A stretch of 64,000 nucleotides of DNA from Pollutibacter soli (GTDB lineage Bacteria; Bacteroidota; Bacteroidia; Chitinophagales; Chitinophagaceae). The stretch is taken from the NCBI GenBank assembly GCA_029269725.1, contig JARJHS010000001.1, positions 744,001 to 808,000 on the forward strand. Reading direction: 5' to 3'. How positions within the stretch are numbered: position 1 is the stretch's first letter; each line of letters opens with the position of its first letter. The notes under the pieces are model-generated. The model was not told the origin of the DNA, searched no databases, and saw nothing but the letters and a program-made list of their open reading frames with translations. Positions 8,763 through 17,851 of the stretch are shown here, piece after piece. A program made the translations under genes and the position numbers.

Positions 8763-9600
8763 CGATAGATATGGTTTTTGCTGATTCGATATCAGATTTG
8801 ACGGTTGCAAATCGTCAAAGTTAAGTCACCGCATAGTTTTGCATTTTTATAACAATATTTGTGCCTTTTCATCTTCATTGTCTACAGTTTTTTTGCTGTA
8901 TTAATTGTTATTATCTGTTAGTTTTTCCAATTGTTTGATTGTGTTTGGATTTTATTTTTATGTTGTAATAAAAATGGCTGAACCTAAAACACATACAACA
9001 TTTGAATACATAACTGGAACATTCAGTTTGATAATCGCAATAACTTCTTTGGTACCAGAGCAGAAAAATTTGAAATAAAAAATAGAAACTTGAACTTTTG
9101 GGAAGTTAGCTTTGAAGCAGGGTCAAAACAAGAGAACTTTGAAAGGGAGATGAAATAATCCTAATTTTCAAACCTTTGAGACTTCCTCCAGCCCCAATAC
9201 TTGATATGGCCTTCCCTTGTCAATCGGTTTCTGGTGAAGGCATCTATCAAAGTATTAGTATCAATCCACAATACGAAATTCTAGTCCAAAATCCCGACGA
9301 CTAAAAATTTTCTGTGACTGTGAAATTGGTTTTGGCGGTTAATGTTTGGATTGGACCGCGATAATTTCCAGTAATTCAATCTCGGTTTTTTCCATTCTTT
9401 TTAGGATTCGGATAATCATTCATAATTTAAATCAGGGTAATTGACGCTTTTGCAAAGCCATTTTTATGACGGAATAAAAATACTAACGGCCATATTGAAT
9501 TACTTGATTATTGGTCTGTATTACTTTTTAGAAATATCTGGTTGAAAAGTTTTAATTGATGTTGTCGACTCGATGGTATTGTCAAACACTCAAAAAGCTA
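8763..9600. other. Gene-poor AT-rich stretch with possible decayed coding remnants
   Basis: No intact gene is seen in these 838 bases. On the plus strand around 9030-9158 one frame reads FDNRNNFFGTRAEKFEI and continues as plausible protein to a stop after about 43 codons, without a proper start. On the minus strand around 9169-9290 a short frame reads LWIDTNTLIDAFTRNRL, like the opening of a PIN-type domain, then ends after about 35 codons. Both look like fragments of lost genes. The part next to 8762 should hold the esterase promoter, which I could not place. Confidence 0.4.
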
Positions 9601-10092
9601 TCATCCAAGTTGCCATTCCGGACGGATGTAGTGACAGGTATACCCATGCGGATGTTTCTGCAGATAATCCTGGTGTTCTTCTTCTGCATCCCAGAAGTCT
9701 GTTGCCGGGACAACTTCAGTAACAATCTTACCAGGCCATTTTTTCGAAGCTTCCATTTCTGAAATTAGTTCCCTGGCAATCTTCTGTTGCTCTTCATTCT
9801 GAAAAAAGATCGCAGACCGGTAAGAGGTCCCGATATCATTACCCTGGCGATTTCTGGTGGTAGGATCATGGATCTGAAAAAAGAATTCCAGTAAGTCACG
9901 GTAGGAAATCTCATCCGCATCAAATGTCACTGCAATTGCTTCCGCATGGTTTCCGTGATTACGGTAAGTTGCATTTGGAACATTACCTCCGGTATATCCC
10001 ACTACAGTTTTTTTGACACCCGGTAATGCCCGAATTAATTCCTCCACGCCCCAAAAACATCCCCCGGCCAAAATTGCTTTTTCTGCTTTCAT
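9601..10092 (-). CDS. msrA: Peptide-methionine (S)-S-oxide reductase MsrA
   Basis: This 163-residue enzyme reduces methionine-S-sulfoxide in proteins and free methionine, repairing oxidative damage. The active-site motif GGCFWG is at residues 10-15 with the catalytic Cys12. Further family signatures are VVGYTGG, the [16 protein letters not shown] segment and QNDIGT-like [13 protein letters not shown]. No signal peptide is seen, so it is cytosolic. It is a single-domain MsrA without an MsrB fusion. The ATG at 10092 is the only sensible start. It is transcribed away from the ebo operon, and the 301 bases between should contain both promoters. Confidence is high. Confidence 0.95.
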   Translation of the reverse strand: MKAEKAILAGGCFWGVEELIRALPGVKKTVVGYTGGNVPNATYRNHGNHAEAIAVTFDADEISYRDLLEFFFQIHDPTTRNRQGNDIGTSYRSAIFFQNEEQQKIARELISEMEASKKWPGKIVTEVVPATDFWDAEEEHQDYLQKHPHGYTCHYIRPEWQLG

Positions 10093-10393
10093 GAAATGAA
10101 ATTAAGATTGTTTTCAATTCGCCGAGTCCAGGTAAGATTATGCCTGGAAGTATTAACTCTGAACTTTGAAATTAAACTTGCCGGGAGGAGCTACACTTGC
10201 AACTGTTTCATTGGCTGGAGATTGTATAAAATCAACAATTATCCTTCATGATAACCGTTGATAACCTGAAAATGGTTTGATAGAAATCAGCAGGTAACAG
10301 AATTAAAGTCAGATACAGTAATCCTGATAAATCCTAACTTTACCGGCCATTGATTAGTATCAGCTTAATTACCAGCTGCTTAACCGCGGAATT
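10093..10393. other. Divergent intergenic region between msrA and the ebo operon
   Basis: These 301 bases contain no gene. TAACTTTA at 10335-10342 resembles a -7 element (TAnnTTTG) about 50 bases before the eboA start, but no matching -33 TTTG lies at the right distance. No strong hairpin or repeat was seen. Confidence 0.4.
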
Positions 10394-11248
10394 ATGGAAC
10401 ATTTGCTCGCCGAAATTCTGAAAAGTCAAGTATCACCGGATGCATGGACCTGGCTCGAAGACCAGGCACAACAAATCAGAACTGAACCCGGTGCTGCCAA
10501 ACTGAATCATTGTTTTGTTTTAATCCCCAGGAAAACAGGTAAAAAACCAATCACTCCAACTTCTGCTCAACTGGTTGAACTGGAGAAAAATCTTCCCGGA
10601 GCTGGATTACAGGATTGGACAGCTGATCGTCTGGCTCGTGTGTGGATACTGACGCAGATCGATACTTCCAGTTCCGACACCTATGTTCGAAAGATCGAGC
10701 AATTATTTCTCACTGCGGAAATGAATGAGTTGGTTGCGTTGTACAGTGCATTGCCGTACTTGAAGTTTCCTGAGCGTTGGGTGCTTAGATGTTCCGAAGG
10801 AATAAGGAATAATATAGCGACTGTGCTGGAAGCTGTGATGTACGAAAACCCCTACCCTGCGCAATGGCTTTCTGAATCCGCCTGGAACCAGTTGGTGATG
10901 AAAGCATTTTTTACAGATAAAAATGTTGACAGGATAACGGGCCTGGACAAGCGCGCAAATCAACATCTAGCTGATATTTTGACCGACTATGCGCATGAAC
11001 GCTGGCAGGCCCACCGCAAGGTGAATCCACAGCTTTGGCGCCTGGTAAGTCGTTTCATTAATAACAATAATTTTTCAGATCTGCGCAAAGTGTACAGTGA
11101 AGGCGACCACGTAGAGAAAAAAGCGGCTATACTTGCCTGTTCGCAAAGCGAATTTGCGCCGGCGAAGCAGCTGGTAGCAGAGGCTGCCGGAACTACTAAT
11201 ATACTCGAAACACTAAGCTGGAAAAGCCTGATCAACGAAAGTTTATAA
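10394..11248 (+). CDS. eboA: EboA domain-containing protein, first gene of the ebo operon
   Basis: The 284-residue product matches the EboA family, an alpha-helical protein of unknown biochemistry that is always found with the other ebo genes. Visible features are the opening LLAEILKSQVSPDAWTWLEDQ, an alpha-rich body (RVWILTQI, YVRKIEQLFLTAEMNELVALYSALP) resembling an ARM-like solenoid, and the conserved region around FFTDKNVDRITGLDKRANQHL. No signal peptide or membrane helix is present. Identification relies on these features and, more strongly, on five canonical ebo genes directly downstream, the first only 25 bases away. In cyanobacteria the cluster is needed to move a scytonemin precursor to the periplasm. 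What EboA does is not known; I infer a scaffold or cargo-handling role only. Confidence 0.85.
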   Translation: MEHLLAEILKSQVSPDAWTWLEDQAQQIRTEPGAAKLNHCFVLIPRKTGKKPITPTSAQLVELEKNLPGAGLQDWTADRLARVWILTQIDTSSSDTYVRKIEQLFLTAEMNELVALYSALPYLKFPERWVLRCSEGIRNNIATVLEAVMYENPYPAQWLSESAWNQLVMKAFFTDKNVDRITGLDKRANQHLADILTDYAHERWQAHRKVNPQLWRLVSRFINNNNFSDLRKVYSEGDHVEKKAAILACSQSEFAPAKQLVAEAAGTTNILETLSWKSLINESL

Positions 11249-11273
11249 TCTCCAAATAATTAATTCAATTGCG

Positions 11274-12257
11274 ATGTGCCACGACCCTTCCAAAAGAATA
11301 AAGGAAACTGAAGAAACATATACTCCTGCCAATTTTGATAATATCCGCGGGATGAAGTTTTTTGATCCGCATATCCACATGACATCGCGGACGACAGATG
11401 ACTACCAGGCAATGGCAGATGCGGGCATTACTGCGATCATCGAACCAGCTTTCTGGCTCGGCCAGCCACGAACCGGGATCGATACTTTCCGTGATTATTA
11501 CAGCAGCTTGCTGGGTTGGGAAAGATTTCGGGCGTCCCAGTTTGGTATCAAACATTATTCTACCATCGGATTGAATTCGAGAGAAGCAAACAATGTCTCT
11601 CTTGCCGAGCAGGTGATAGAGTTGCTCCCACTTTTCATTTATAAAGAAGGTGTTGTTGGAATTGGAGAAATCGGGTTTGATGATCAGACGGAAGCAGAAG
11701 AAAAATACTATCGCATTCAACTGGACATGGCGAAAGAAGCTTCTTTACCTGTACAGATTCATACGCCGCATCGCGATAAAAAAAGAGGAACGCAACGAAG
11801 CATGGATATCGCTGTTGAGCATGGTCTTGACCCATATACGGTAATTGTCGACCACAATAATGAAGAGACAGTAAAGGAAGTATTGGACCGTGGTTTCTGG
11901 GCTGCATTCACCATATATCCGTTTACAAAAATGGGTAATGAAAGAATGGTTGAAATAGTAAAACAGTACGGTACGGAAAGAATCATGATCAATTCCGCTG
12001 CAGACTGGGGCATAAGCGATCCGCTTGCAATTCCCAAAACAGCTTCTTTGATGAAGTCAAGAGGAATTTCTGATGCAGATATTGAAATGGTTACCTATCG
12101 GAATGCCATAACCGCTTTTGGACAAAGCGGTCAGATCGACGAAGCTGATTTCGCTTTGGTAAAATATATTGATCAGTCGCAAAAGTTCAGTGGTAACACC
12201 GTTTTGCGAGGTGGCCAGGCTCCAAGAATCGATAAATCTTCCATCATCATAAATTAA
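11274..12257 (+). CDS. eboB: EboB, TatD-like metal-dependent hydrolase of the ebo operon
   Basis: The 327-residue product is a TatD/amidohydrolase-type TIM barrel. It has the metal-binding HxH in FDPHIHMTSRTTDDY, the segment VIEPAFWLGQPRT, the glutamate in GIGEIGFDD, and later histidines in HTPHRDKKRGT and VDHNNEE. The motif combination HMTSRTTDDY plus HTPHRDKK is typical of the ebo-linked subgroup rather than housekeeping TatD nucleases. An internal ATG at 11352 (MKFFDPHIH) is the position where relatives start, so the first 26 residues may not be translated. The gene overlaps nothing and lies 25 bases after eboA and 8 bases before eboC. It probably hydrolyses or isomerises a metabolite carried by the system; the substrate is unknown. 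Confidence 0.88.
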   Translation: MCHDPSKRIKETEETYTPANFDNIRGMKFFDPHIHMTSRTTDDYQAMADAGITAIIEPAFWLGQPRTGIDTFRDYYSSLLGWERFRASQFGIKHYSTIGLNSREANNVSLAEQVIELLPLFIYKEGVVGIGEIGFDDQTEAEEKYYRIQLDMAKEASLPVQIHTPHRDKKRGTQRSMDIAVEHGLDPYTVIVDHNNEETVKEVLDRGFWAAFTIYPFTKMGNERMVEIVKQYGTERIMINSAADWGISDPLAIPKTASLMKSRGISDADIEMVTYRNAITAFGQSGQIDEADFALVKYIDQSQKFSGNTVLRGGQAPRIDKSSIIIN

Positions 12258-12265
12258 AAAAAATA

Positions 12266-13222
12266 TTGAGCAGGATTAAAGCCATGCTTCAGCTGATGCG
12301 GCCAGCCAATATTGTTACCGCAGTTTCAGATGTTCTTGCCGGAATCGCCATTTCCGGCTTTTTGCTTTTGGACATGGAGAAGGACGTCAGCTGGCAACCC
12401 GTGTTGCTTCTTTGTCTATCGACGATTGGGTTGTACGGAGGCGGAGTTGTTTTTAATGATGTTTTTGATGCAGAACTCGATAAAAAAGAAAGACCTGAGC
12501 GACCTATCCCACGTGGTGACGTAACCATAAACCAGGCTTCAATTTTAGGATTATTATTGCTTGTAGGAGGCATTCTGGCTGCCTTCCGATGGCAATTGAC
12601 CTCTGGTCTGCTCGCTACGGGAATTGCTGTTGCCGCCCTGGTTTATGACAAATATTCAAAACATCATAAGATTGCAGGTCCGTTGAATATGGGGCTTTGC
12701 AGAGGCCTGAATTTGTTGCTTGGGATCAGTGTGGTTCCACTTGGGGTGCAGAGTTGGTGGTGGTTGGGTACCATTCCCATAATTTACATCGCAGCAATTA
12801 CTTTAATCAGCCGCGGCGAGGTTCATGGCGGCTCCAGAAAACATATTTACCTGGCTGCCGTTATGTATGCTGCTGTGATTATTAGTATCGCGTTATTTGC
12901 TGGTAATTATGCGGGGCAAGAGAATTTGAATAAAAAAATTGGATGGGGTTGGGACATCACAAATTTTGTTTGGTGGAAACCAATGGCCTTTACTATTTTG
13001 TTTCTGGCTTTATTTAGTATGATGATATATATACCGCTCGTCAAAGCGATGAAGCAACCAAATGGTCCTAATATCGGAAAATCCGTAAAGGCAGGAGTAC
13101 TCGGGCTGATTTTGATGAATGCATCCTGGGCTTGTGCAGTAGGTCAACTGCCGCTTGCATTTATCATGTTATTGTTATTGCCGCTTTCAATAATTTTGGC
13201 TAAGGCATTTGCCGTAACCTGA
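12266..13222 (+). CDS. eboC: EboC, UbiA-like prenyltransferase of the ebo operon
   Basis: The 318-residue integral membrane protein has about eight or nine hydrophobic helices. The first Asp-rich motif of UbiA prenyltransferases is present as NDVFDAELD at residues 64-72, and a second acidic site appears as YDKYSK near 130. The opening LMRPANIVTAVSDVLAGIA is typical of the EboC subgroup. UbiA enzymes transfer a prenyl chain to a ring acceptor within the membrane; which acceptor EboC uses is unknown. The frame's first start is TTG at 12266; an ATG lies at 12284. TTG gives the longer cytosolic N-terminus common in relatives, so I kept it, with doubt. It is the only clearly membrane-embedded enzyme of the operon. 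Confidence 0.88.
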   Translation: MSRIKAMLQLMRPANIVTAVSDVLAGIAISGFLLLDMEKDVSWQPVLLLCLSTIGLYGGGVVFNDVFDAELDKKERPERPIPRGDVTINQASILGLLLLVGGILAAFRWQLTSGLLATGIAVAALVYDKYSKHHKIAGPLNMGLCRGLNLLLGISVVPLGVQSWWWLGTIPIIYIAAITLISRGEVHGGSRKHIYLAAVMYAAVIISIALFAGNYAGQENLNKKIGWGWDITNFVWWKPMAFTILFLALFSMMIYIPLVKAMKQPNGPNIGKSVKAGVLGLILMNASWACAVGQLPLAFIMLLLLPLSIILAKAFAVT

Positions 13223-13279
13223 GCTTGGCAATTAACAGAATACTATTCGAAAAAAATGTGCTGAATTGTAAATTTGCGT

Positions 13280-14458
13280 ATGAATTACCTCGAGCAGAGA
13301 TTTAGTGTTCAATTCAATTACAAGGTTTTTTTTACTTCGGACTTGTTTGCAGAATCAAACAAATTACTGGAGAATTTTCTTGCTGAAAGAAAAGAAAGTG
13401 GCACTGAGGCGAAAATTTTATTTGTCCTTGACGAAGGCCTGGTCACTGCCAACCCTTCCATCCCACAAAAAATCAGGAATTATTTCAGTAATGCTGATTC
13501 TTTTCAACTGGTTTCTGATCTGATCATTGTTCCCGGTGGTGAGGCTGCAAAAAACAATAATATCTATTTTAACCAGATTCTGGAAGCCGTACACAATCAT
13601 GGTATTGACCGACACTCCTACCTCATTGCAGTTGGTGGTGGAGCTGTTTTGGACTTAGCTGGTTATGCCGCAGCTGTTGCTCACAGAGGTATAAAACATA
13701 TCCGCGTGCCAGGAACCGTATTATCTCAGAATGATTCCGGCGTTGGCGTGAAAAATGGCATCAATTATTTTGGAAAGAAAAATTTCTTGGGAAGTTTTGT
13801 TCCGCCTGTTGCCGTTTTCAATGACGAACAATTGTTATTGAGTCTCGATACCCGCAACTGGCGTTCGGGGATATCAGAAGCCATAAAAGTAGCCCTGATA
13901 AAAGATGCTGACTTCTTTTACTGGATCGAGGATAATGTGGCAGCATTAAAAGACCGTAATCTGAATGTGATGAACCAGCTGGTGAAGAGATGTGCGGAAT
14001 TACATTTAGAACATATATCCGGCGGAGATCCTTTTGAGTTAGGCTCTTCGCGCCCATTGGATTTTGGTCACTGGAGTGCACATAAGCTTGAGCAGCTTTC
14101 TCAATTTACTGTTCTTCACGGGGAAGCAGTAGCCATGGGAATTGCACTGGACACTTTGTACTCTGCAATTTCGGGTAGGCTTGACGGTGACAAGGCGCAA
14201 CGAATTATTCAGTTGATCCGCGATCTTGGGTTCGAGATAACTCATCCATTGATGCAGGTGAAAGAGTCCGGTTCTCCCCTGCTGCAGGGCCTGGAAGAAT
14301 TCAGGGAACACCTTGGCGGTAGATTGACAATAATGTTACTTAGTGATATCGGTAAAGGCGTGGAAGTAAATGAAATGGATCCGGGATTGCTGGAACAGGC
14401 GGGAGAACAACTTCATGCCATCAGTGGAGCCGGTTATTCAAGAAAGGTCACAGCCTGA
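13280..14458 (+). CDS. eboD: EboD, 3-dehydroquinate synthase-like sugar-phosphate cyclase of the ebo operon
   Basis: The product has 392 residues from the ATG at 13280; an upstream TTG at 13274 is possible but less likely. It belongs to the 3-dehydroquinate synthase/sedulose-phosphate cyclase superfamily. The NAD-binding glycine run VGGGAVLDLAGYAA and the metal-ligand motifs SGISEAIK (Glu), FGHWSAHKLE (His) and VLHGEAVAMG (His) are all present, so the enzyme should bind Zn and NAD and be active. It is longer than typical AroB, and the SQNDSGVGVKNG region marks the EboD-type cyclases. It is expected to act on a sugar phosphate, not necessarily DAHP, because the housekeeping AroB normally lies elsewhere. 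Position in the ebo operon supports the assignment. Confidence 0.87.
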   Translation: MNYLEQRFSVQFNYKVFFTSDLFAESNKLLENFLAERKESGTEAKILFVLDEGLVTANPSIPQKIRNYFSNADSFQLVSDLIIVPGGEAAKNNNIYFNQILEAVHNHGIDRHSYLIAVGGGAVLDLAGYAAAVAHRGIKHIRVPGTVLSQNDSGVGVKNGINYFGKKNFLGSFVPPVAVFNDEQLLLSLDTRNWRSGISEAIKVALIKDADFFYWIEDNVAALKDRNLNVMNQLVKRCAELHLEHISGGDPFELGSSRPLDFGHWSAHKLEQLSQFTVLHGEAVAMGIALDTLYSAISGRLDGDKAQRIIQLIRDLGFEITHPLMQVKESGSPLLQGLEEFREHLGGRLTIMLLSDIGKGVEVNEMDPGLLEQAGEQLHAISGAGYSRKVTA

Positions 14459-14514
14459 TTCCTTTCCGGTTTTTTCTTGGTACTTTTTTTCAGAAATTCA
14501 TTCTATTCCTGTTT

Positions 14515-15723
14515 ATGTACACCAAACACGGACATCTCAGCTATTGCACCAATATACATGCGGGTGAAAACTGGACCGATCATTTTGATGCGTTGACAAA
14601 ATATTTTCCGGAAATAAAACAAGCAGTTTCTCCTGATGAGCCCATGGGCATTGGACTTCGTTTATCAAATATTGCAAGCGAAGAACTGATCAAGACGGCA
14701 AATCTTGAAGAGTTCCGCAACTGGCTGAAAGATCAGAAAGCGTATGTATTCACGATGAATGGTTTCCCTTATGGTGGATTTCATCATACCAGGGTTAAAG
14801 AACAGGTGCATGCACCCGATTGGACGACCCGGGAACGGGTAACGTATACGAAACGGTTATTTGATATACTCATGAATCTTTTGCCGGAAGGAATGGAGGG
14901 TGGCGTATCTACATCTCCGATCAGTTATCGTTATTGGTTTGAAAACGATGCTGCGCAGCAAAAAGCACGCGAAACCGGAACAGCCTGCATTGCTGAAATA
15001 GCCCTGTATCTCGTCCAGATTGCCAATTTTTCAGGAGTGGTTATGCATCTGGATATCGAACCTGAGCCCGATGGGATTTTAGAAACCGGAACAGAATTTC
15101 TCGAGTGGTTTAATAATGAATTGCTAGCAGTAGCGGTGCCTCTGATACAAACTGAATTTGATGTTCCGACCCATCACGCAGAAGAAATGGTGAAAACGCA
15201 TATCCGTATCTGTTATGATGTTTGTCATTTCGCTGTTGGGTATGAACCCCTGACAGAGATGGTTGAAAAATTCAGGGAGAATGGAATTAAGATTGGAAAG
15301 ATCCAGGTGAGTGCCGCTTTGAAAGCCATACTTCCTGCGCATCCAGATACAAGGAAATCCGTTATTGATGCTTTCAGAAAATTTAACGAACCTGTGTACC
15401 TCCACCAGGTCGTTGCAAAGAATAATGGGCATATCAAAAGATACAGGGATCTTCCTGATGCTCTAAACGATGCTCAACCAGCGACCGAAACTGAATGGCG
15501 GGCACACTTTCATGTACCCATAGCCGAAAAGAAATTTGGTGACCTGGAATCCACACAGGATGCGATTACAGAAGTTTTGGAATTACAAAAAAAATCTCCT
15601 TTTACTCATCAGTTGGAAGTAGAAACATATACCTGGGAAGTTATTCCGGGGCAGCTCCGTTTACCTATTGAACAATCCATCATCAAAGAACTGAATTGGG
15701 CAAAATCAATCCTTGAAAACTAA
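14515..15723 (+). CDS. eboE: EboE, metabolite traffic protein (xylose isomerase-like TIM barrel)
   Basis: The 402-residue product begins HGHLSYCTNIHAGENWTDHF, a signature of EboE proteins, and has the features of a sugar-phosphate isomerase/epimerase TIM barrel. Candidate metal ligands are in LDIEPEPDG (Asp, Glu), CYDVCHFAVGYE (Asp, His) and the late KIQVSAALKA strand. No signal peptide is seen, so the protein is cytosolic. The ATG at 14515 begins 57 bases after eboD. EboE family members occur only with the other ebo genes. The reaction is not established; isomerisation of a sugar-like intermediate is my inference from the fold. Confidence 0.87.
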   Translation: MYTKHGHLSYCTNIHAGENWTDHFDALTKYFPEIKQAVSPDEPMGIGLRLSNIASEELIKTANLEEFRNWLKDQKAYVFTMNGFPYGGFHHTRVKEQVHAPDWTTRERVTYTKRLFDILMNLLPEGMEGGVSTSPISYRYWFENDAAQQKARETGTACIAEIALYLVQIANFSGVVMHLDIEPEPDGILETGTEFLEWFNNELLAVAVPLIQTEFDVPTHHAEEMVKTHIRICYDVCHFAVGYEPLTEMVEKFRENGIKIGKIQVSAALKAILPAHPDTRKSVIDAFRKFNEPVYLHQVVAKNNGHIKRYRDLPDALNDAQPATETEWRAHFHVPIAEKKFGDLESTQDAITEVLELQKKSPFTHQLEVETYTWEVIPGQLRLPIEQSIIKELNWAKSILEN

Positions 15724-15740
15724 ACCTTGCATCATTGCAC

Positions 15741-17111
15741 ATGAAGAAAACCGTCGTTATTGATATTGTAGGGTTATCAAATTCTGTAATCGGAGAATAC
15801 ACACCTTTTATTTCCGGGTACATGGCGAATCATCCTGCAACAACCATTCGTCCTATGTTACCTGCAGTGACTACTGCTGTCCAATCCACTTTCGTAACAG
15901 GGCTTTGGCCATCTGAAACAGGCATCGTTGGAAACGGTTGGTACGATCGTATTGATTCAGAAATTAAATTCTGGAAACAGTCAAACAAACTTGTTAATGG
16001 TGAAAAGATATGGGACAAAGCAAAAAAGCTCGATCCTTCTTTCACCTGTTCATATATGTTCTGGTGGTACAATATGTATTCAACTACGGATTACAATGTA
16101 ACTCCAAGACCTAACTACCTTGCAGATGGAAGAAAGATGCCGGATTGTTATTCACATCCGGCTGGGCTCAGGGATGAACTGCAGCAAAAATTCGGTCAGT
16201 TTCCATTGTTTCAGTTCTGGGGGCCAGGGGCAGATATTAAATCAACCCAATGGATAGCCGAAGCTTCGGTTTACACTGATCAGAAATACAACCCGACACT
16301 TACTTTTATTTATCTCCCTCATCTGGATTATTGTCTGCAGAAATTCGGACCTGATTTTTCAAAAATTTCAAAGGATCTTAAGGAAATAGACCAGGTTGTC
16401 AGCAAGCTGGTCGGCTATTATGAAAGCCATGGTGCTTCAGTGATTTTACTTTCTGAATATGGAATCGCACCCGTCAACAATCCGATTCATATCAATCGTG
16501 TGTTGCGTGATTTAGGGCTATTGCAGATCCGTGAAGAACGAGGTCTTGAGTTGCTGGATGCTGGTGGTTCAAAAGCATTCGCCGTTGCCGATCACCAGAT
16601 TGCGCACATATATATCAATGATCCCTCCGTTCGGGGCAAGTTGCTTGACAAGATTAGTACCATACCTGGAATTAAACATATCCTGCATAAAGAGGCACAG
16701 AAAGCATATCATATCGATCATGAGCGTTCGGGGGATTTTGTACTTGTTGCAGAAAACGGCAGCTGGTTTACCTATTATTTCTGGCTGGATGATAACAAAG
16801 CACCTGACTATGCGAGGTGTGTAGACATTCATAAGAAGCCTGGATATGATCCGGTGGAAATGTTCATGAGTTCCAAACTTCGTGCAGGGTATAAACTTCT
16901 CAGGAAAAAAGCAGGATTTCGTTATGTGATGGATGTGATTCCGCTCGATGCGCAACTGATAAAAGGCTCGCATGGAAATATTGGTGAGGCGTCAGAATAT
17001 CATGCAGTTATTGCGGCTGACAAATTGCAGAACAAGGCTGAGATTGATGCTACACAGGTATATGACATTATCTGGAAAACTTTGACTGATGAGGATCCTG
17101 TGGTTGCATGA
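15741..17111 (+). CDS. eboF: EboF, alkaline phosphatase/nucleotide pyrophosphatase-like protein of the ebo operon
   Basis: The product has 456 residues from the ATG at 15741 (the TTG at 15735 adds two residues). It is a type I phosphodiesterase/alkaline phosphatase superfamily member. The metal site starts with VVIDIVGLS near the N-terminus, the nucleophile Thr lies in PAVTTAVQSTFVTG, and further ligands are in LPHLDYCLQKFG and the HGN of KGSHGNIGEA. No signal peptide is evident, so it acts in the cytosol or is exported by unknown means. It closes the six-gene operon 18 bases after eboE. The family cleaves phosphodiester or pyrophosphate bonds, which would suit release of a nucleotide- or prenyl-phosphate-linked intermediate; this is inference. 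Confidence 0.86.
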   Translation: MKKTVVIDIVGLSNSVIGEYTPFISGYMANHPATTIRPMLPAVTTAVQSTFVTGLWPSETGIVGNGWYDRIDSEIKFWKQSNKLVNGEKIWDKAKKLDPSFTCSYMFWWYNMYSTTDYNVTPRPNYLADGRKMPDCYSHPAGLRDELQQKFGQFPLFQFWGPGADIKSTQWIAEASVYTDQKYNPTLTFIYLPHLDYCLQKFGPDFSKISKDLKEIDQVVSKLVGYYESHGASVILLSEYGIAPVNNPIHINRVLRDLGLLQIREERGLELLDAGGSKAFAVADHQIAHIYINDPSVRGKLLDKISTIPGIKHILHKEAQKAYHIDHERSGDFVLVAENGSWFTYYFWLDDNKAPDYARCVDIHKKPGYDPVEMFMSSKLRAGYKLLRKKAGFRYVMDVIPLDAQLIKGSHGNIGEASEYHAVIAADKLQNKAEIDATQVYDIIWKTLTDEDPVVA

Positions 17112-17171
17112 TTACGGGTAAAAATCCTATCTTGAATAATATCAATTTCTGAAAAATATCAACCCTCCAAA

Positions 17172-17681
17172 ATGATCAGAAAAATCCTCATTGTATTGAT
17201 TGTCCTGTTGATAATCGCACAATTTTTCAGGCCGGAAAAAAATCAATCAAACGATAATACTTATCATATTTCAACCAAATATGCTCTACCGGCAAATGTG
17301 GAGCAGGTATTGAAGGACGGATGTTACGATTGTCACTCCAACTATACAGAATATCCGTGGTATTCGCAGGTACAACCAGTCGCTGCATGGATGAATAATC
17401 ATGTTAAGGAAGGGAAAAGTGAATTGAATTTTTCAAACTTTACACAAAGGAAAATCGCAGGGCAGAATCACAAGTTTGAAGAAATTATCGAAACGGTAAA
17501 GGAACATGAAATGCCTTTAAGTTCTTATACCTGGCTCGGAATGCATCCGAAAGCAAAACTCAGTGATGAGCAACGTCAGACACTTGTTAATTGGGCGCAG
17601 GCTCAGATGGATATGCTCAAAGCACAATATCCTGCTGATAGCCTTGTAATAAAACGTCCCCCTCCTACGCCGGCTAAATAG
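17172..17681 (+). CDS. Membrane-anchored haem-binding domain protein
   Basis: This 169-residue protein starts with one hydrophobic segment (ILIVLIVLLIIAQFF, residues 5-19), probably an uncleaved anchor, so the rest is periplasmic. A c-type haem attachment site, CYDCH, lies at residues 51-55 and is followed by the YPWYSQVQP segment typical of the small Bacteroidota haem-binding domain family. Methionines in EMPLSSYTWLGMHP are candidates for the sixth haem ligand. It lies 60 bases after eboF on the same strand and might be read from the same message, although this gene is often found without ebo genes. A role in electron transfer or redox sensing is inferred. Confidence 0.8.
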   Translation: MIRKILIVLIVLLIIAQFFRPEKNQSNDNTYHISTKYALPANVEQVLKDGCYDCHSNYTEYPWYSQVQPVAAWMNNHVKEGKSELNFSNFTQRKIAGQNHKFEEIIETVKEHEMPLSSYTWLGMHPKAKLSDEQRQTLVNWAQAQMDMLKAQYPADSLVIKRPPPTPAK

Positions 17682-17686
17682 AATTT

Positions 17687-17838
17687 TCGCCCGCAGATTG
17701 TCGCTGATATACGCAGATAAAATATTTAGTACAGCTTTATTTAATTGCGACTTCCTGGTCAAGAAAATTTTCTCACGGATGGCGTTTACCTATCCAAATT
17801 AAAAAAATCTGCGTCCATCCGCGAATATCTGCGGGCGA
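17687..17838. repeat. 152-bp element with 12-bp terminal inverted repeats
   Basis: TCGCCCGCAGAT at 17687-17698 is the exact reverse complement of ATCTGCGGGCGA at 17827-17838. Inner words ACGCAGATAAA and ATCTGCGTCCATCCGCG extend the symmetry imperfectly. There is no open frame. The form suggests a REP or MITE-like non-coding repeat between the convergent haem-binding and AraC genes, where it could also serve as a two-way terminator. Confidence 0.6.
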
Positions 17839-17851
17839 CATTTTATACTCA

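Noticed and set aside
11274-12257. Housekeeping TatD DNase
   Set aside because: The HMTSRTTDDY and HTPHRDKKRG segments and the operon context mark the EboB subgroup.
13269-13276. TAAATTTG as a promoter -7 element for eboD
   Set aside because: It matches TAnnTTTG but ends four bases before the ATG, and there is no -33 element at the proper distance.
13280-14458. Housekeeping AroB dehydroquinate synthase
   Set aside because: Length, the altered active-site neighbourhood and position among five other ebo genes fit EboD better; shikimate-pathway genes are absent here.
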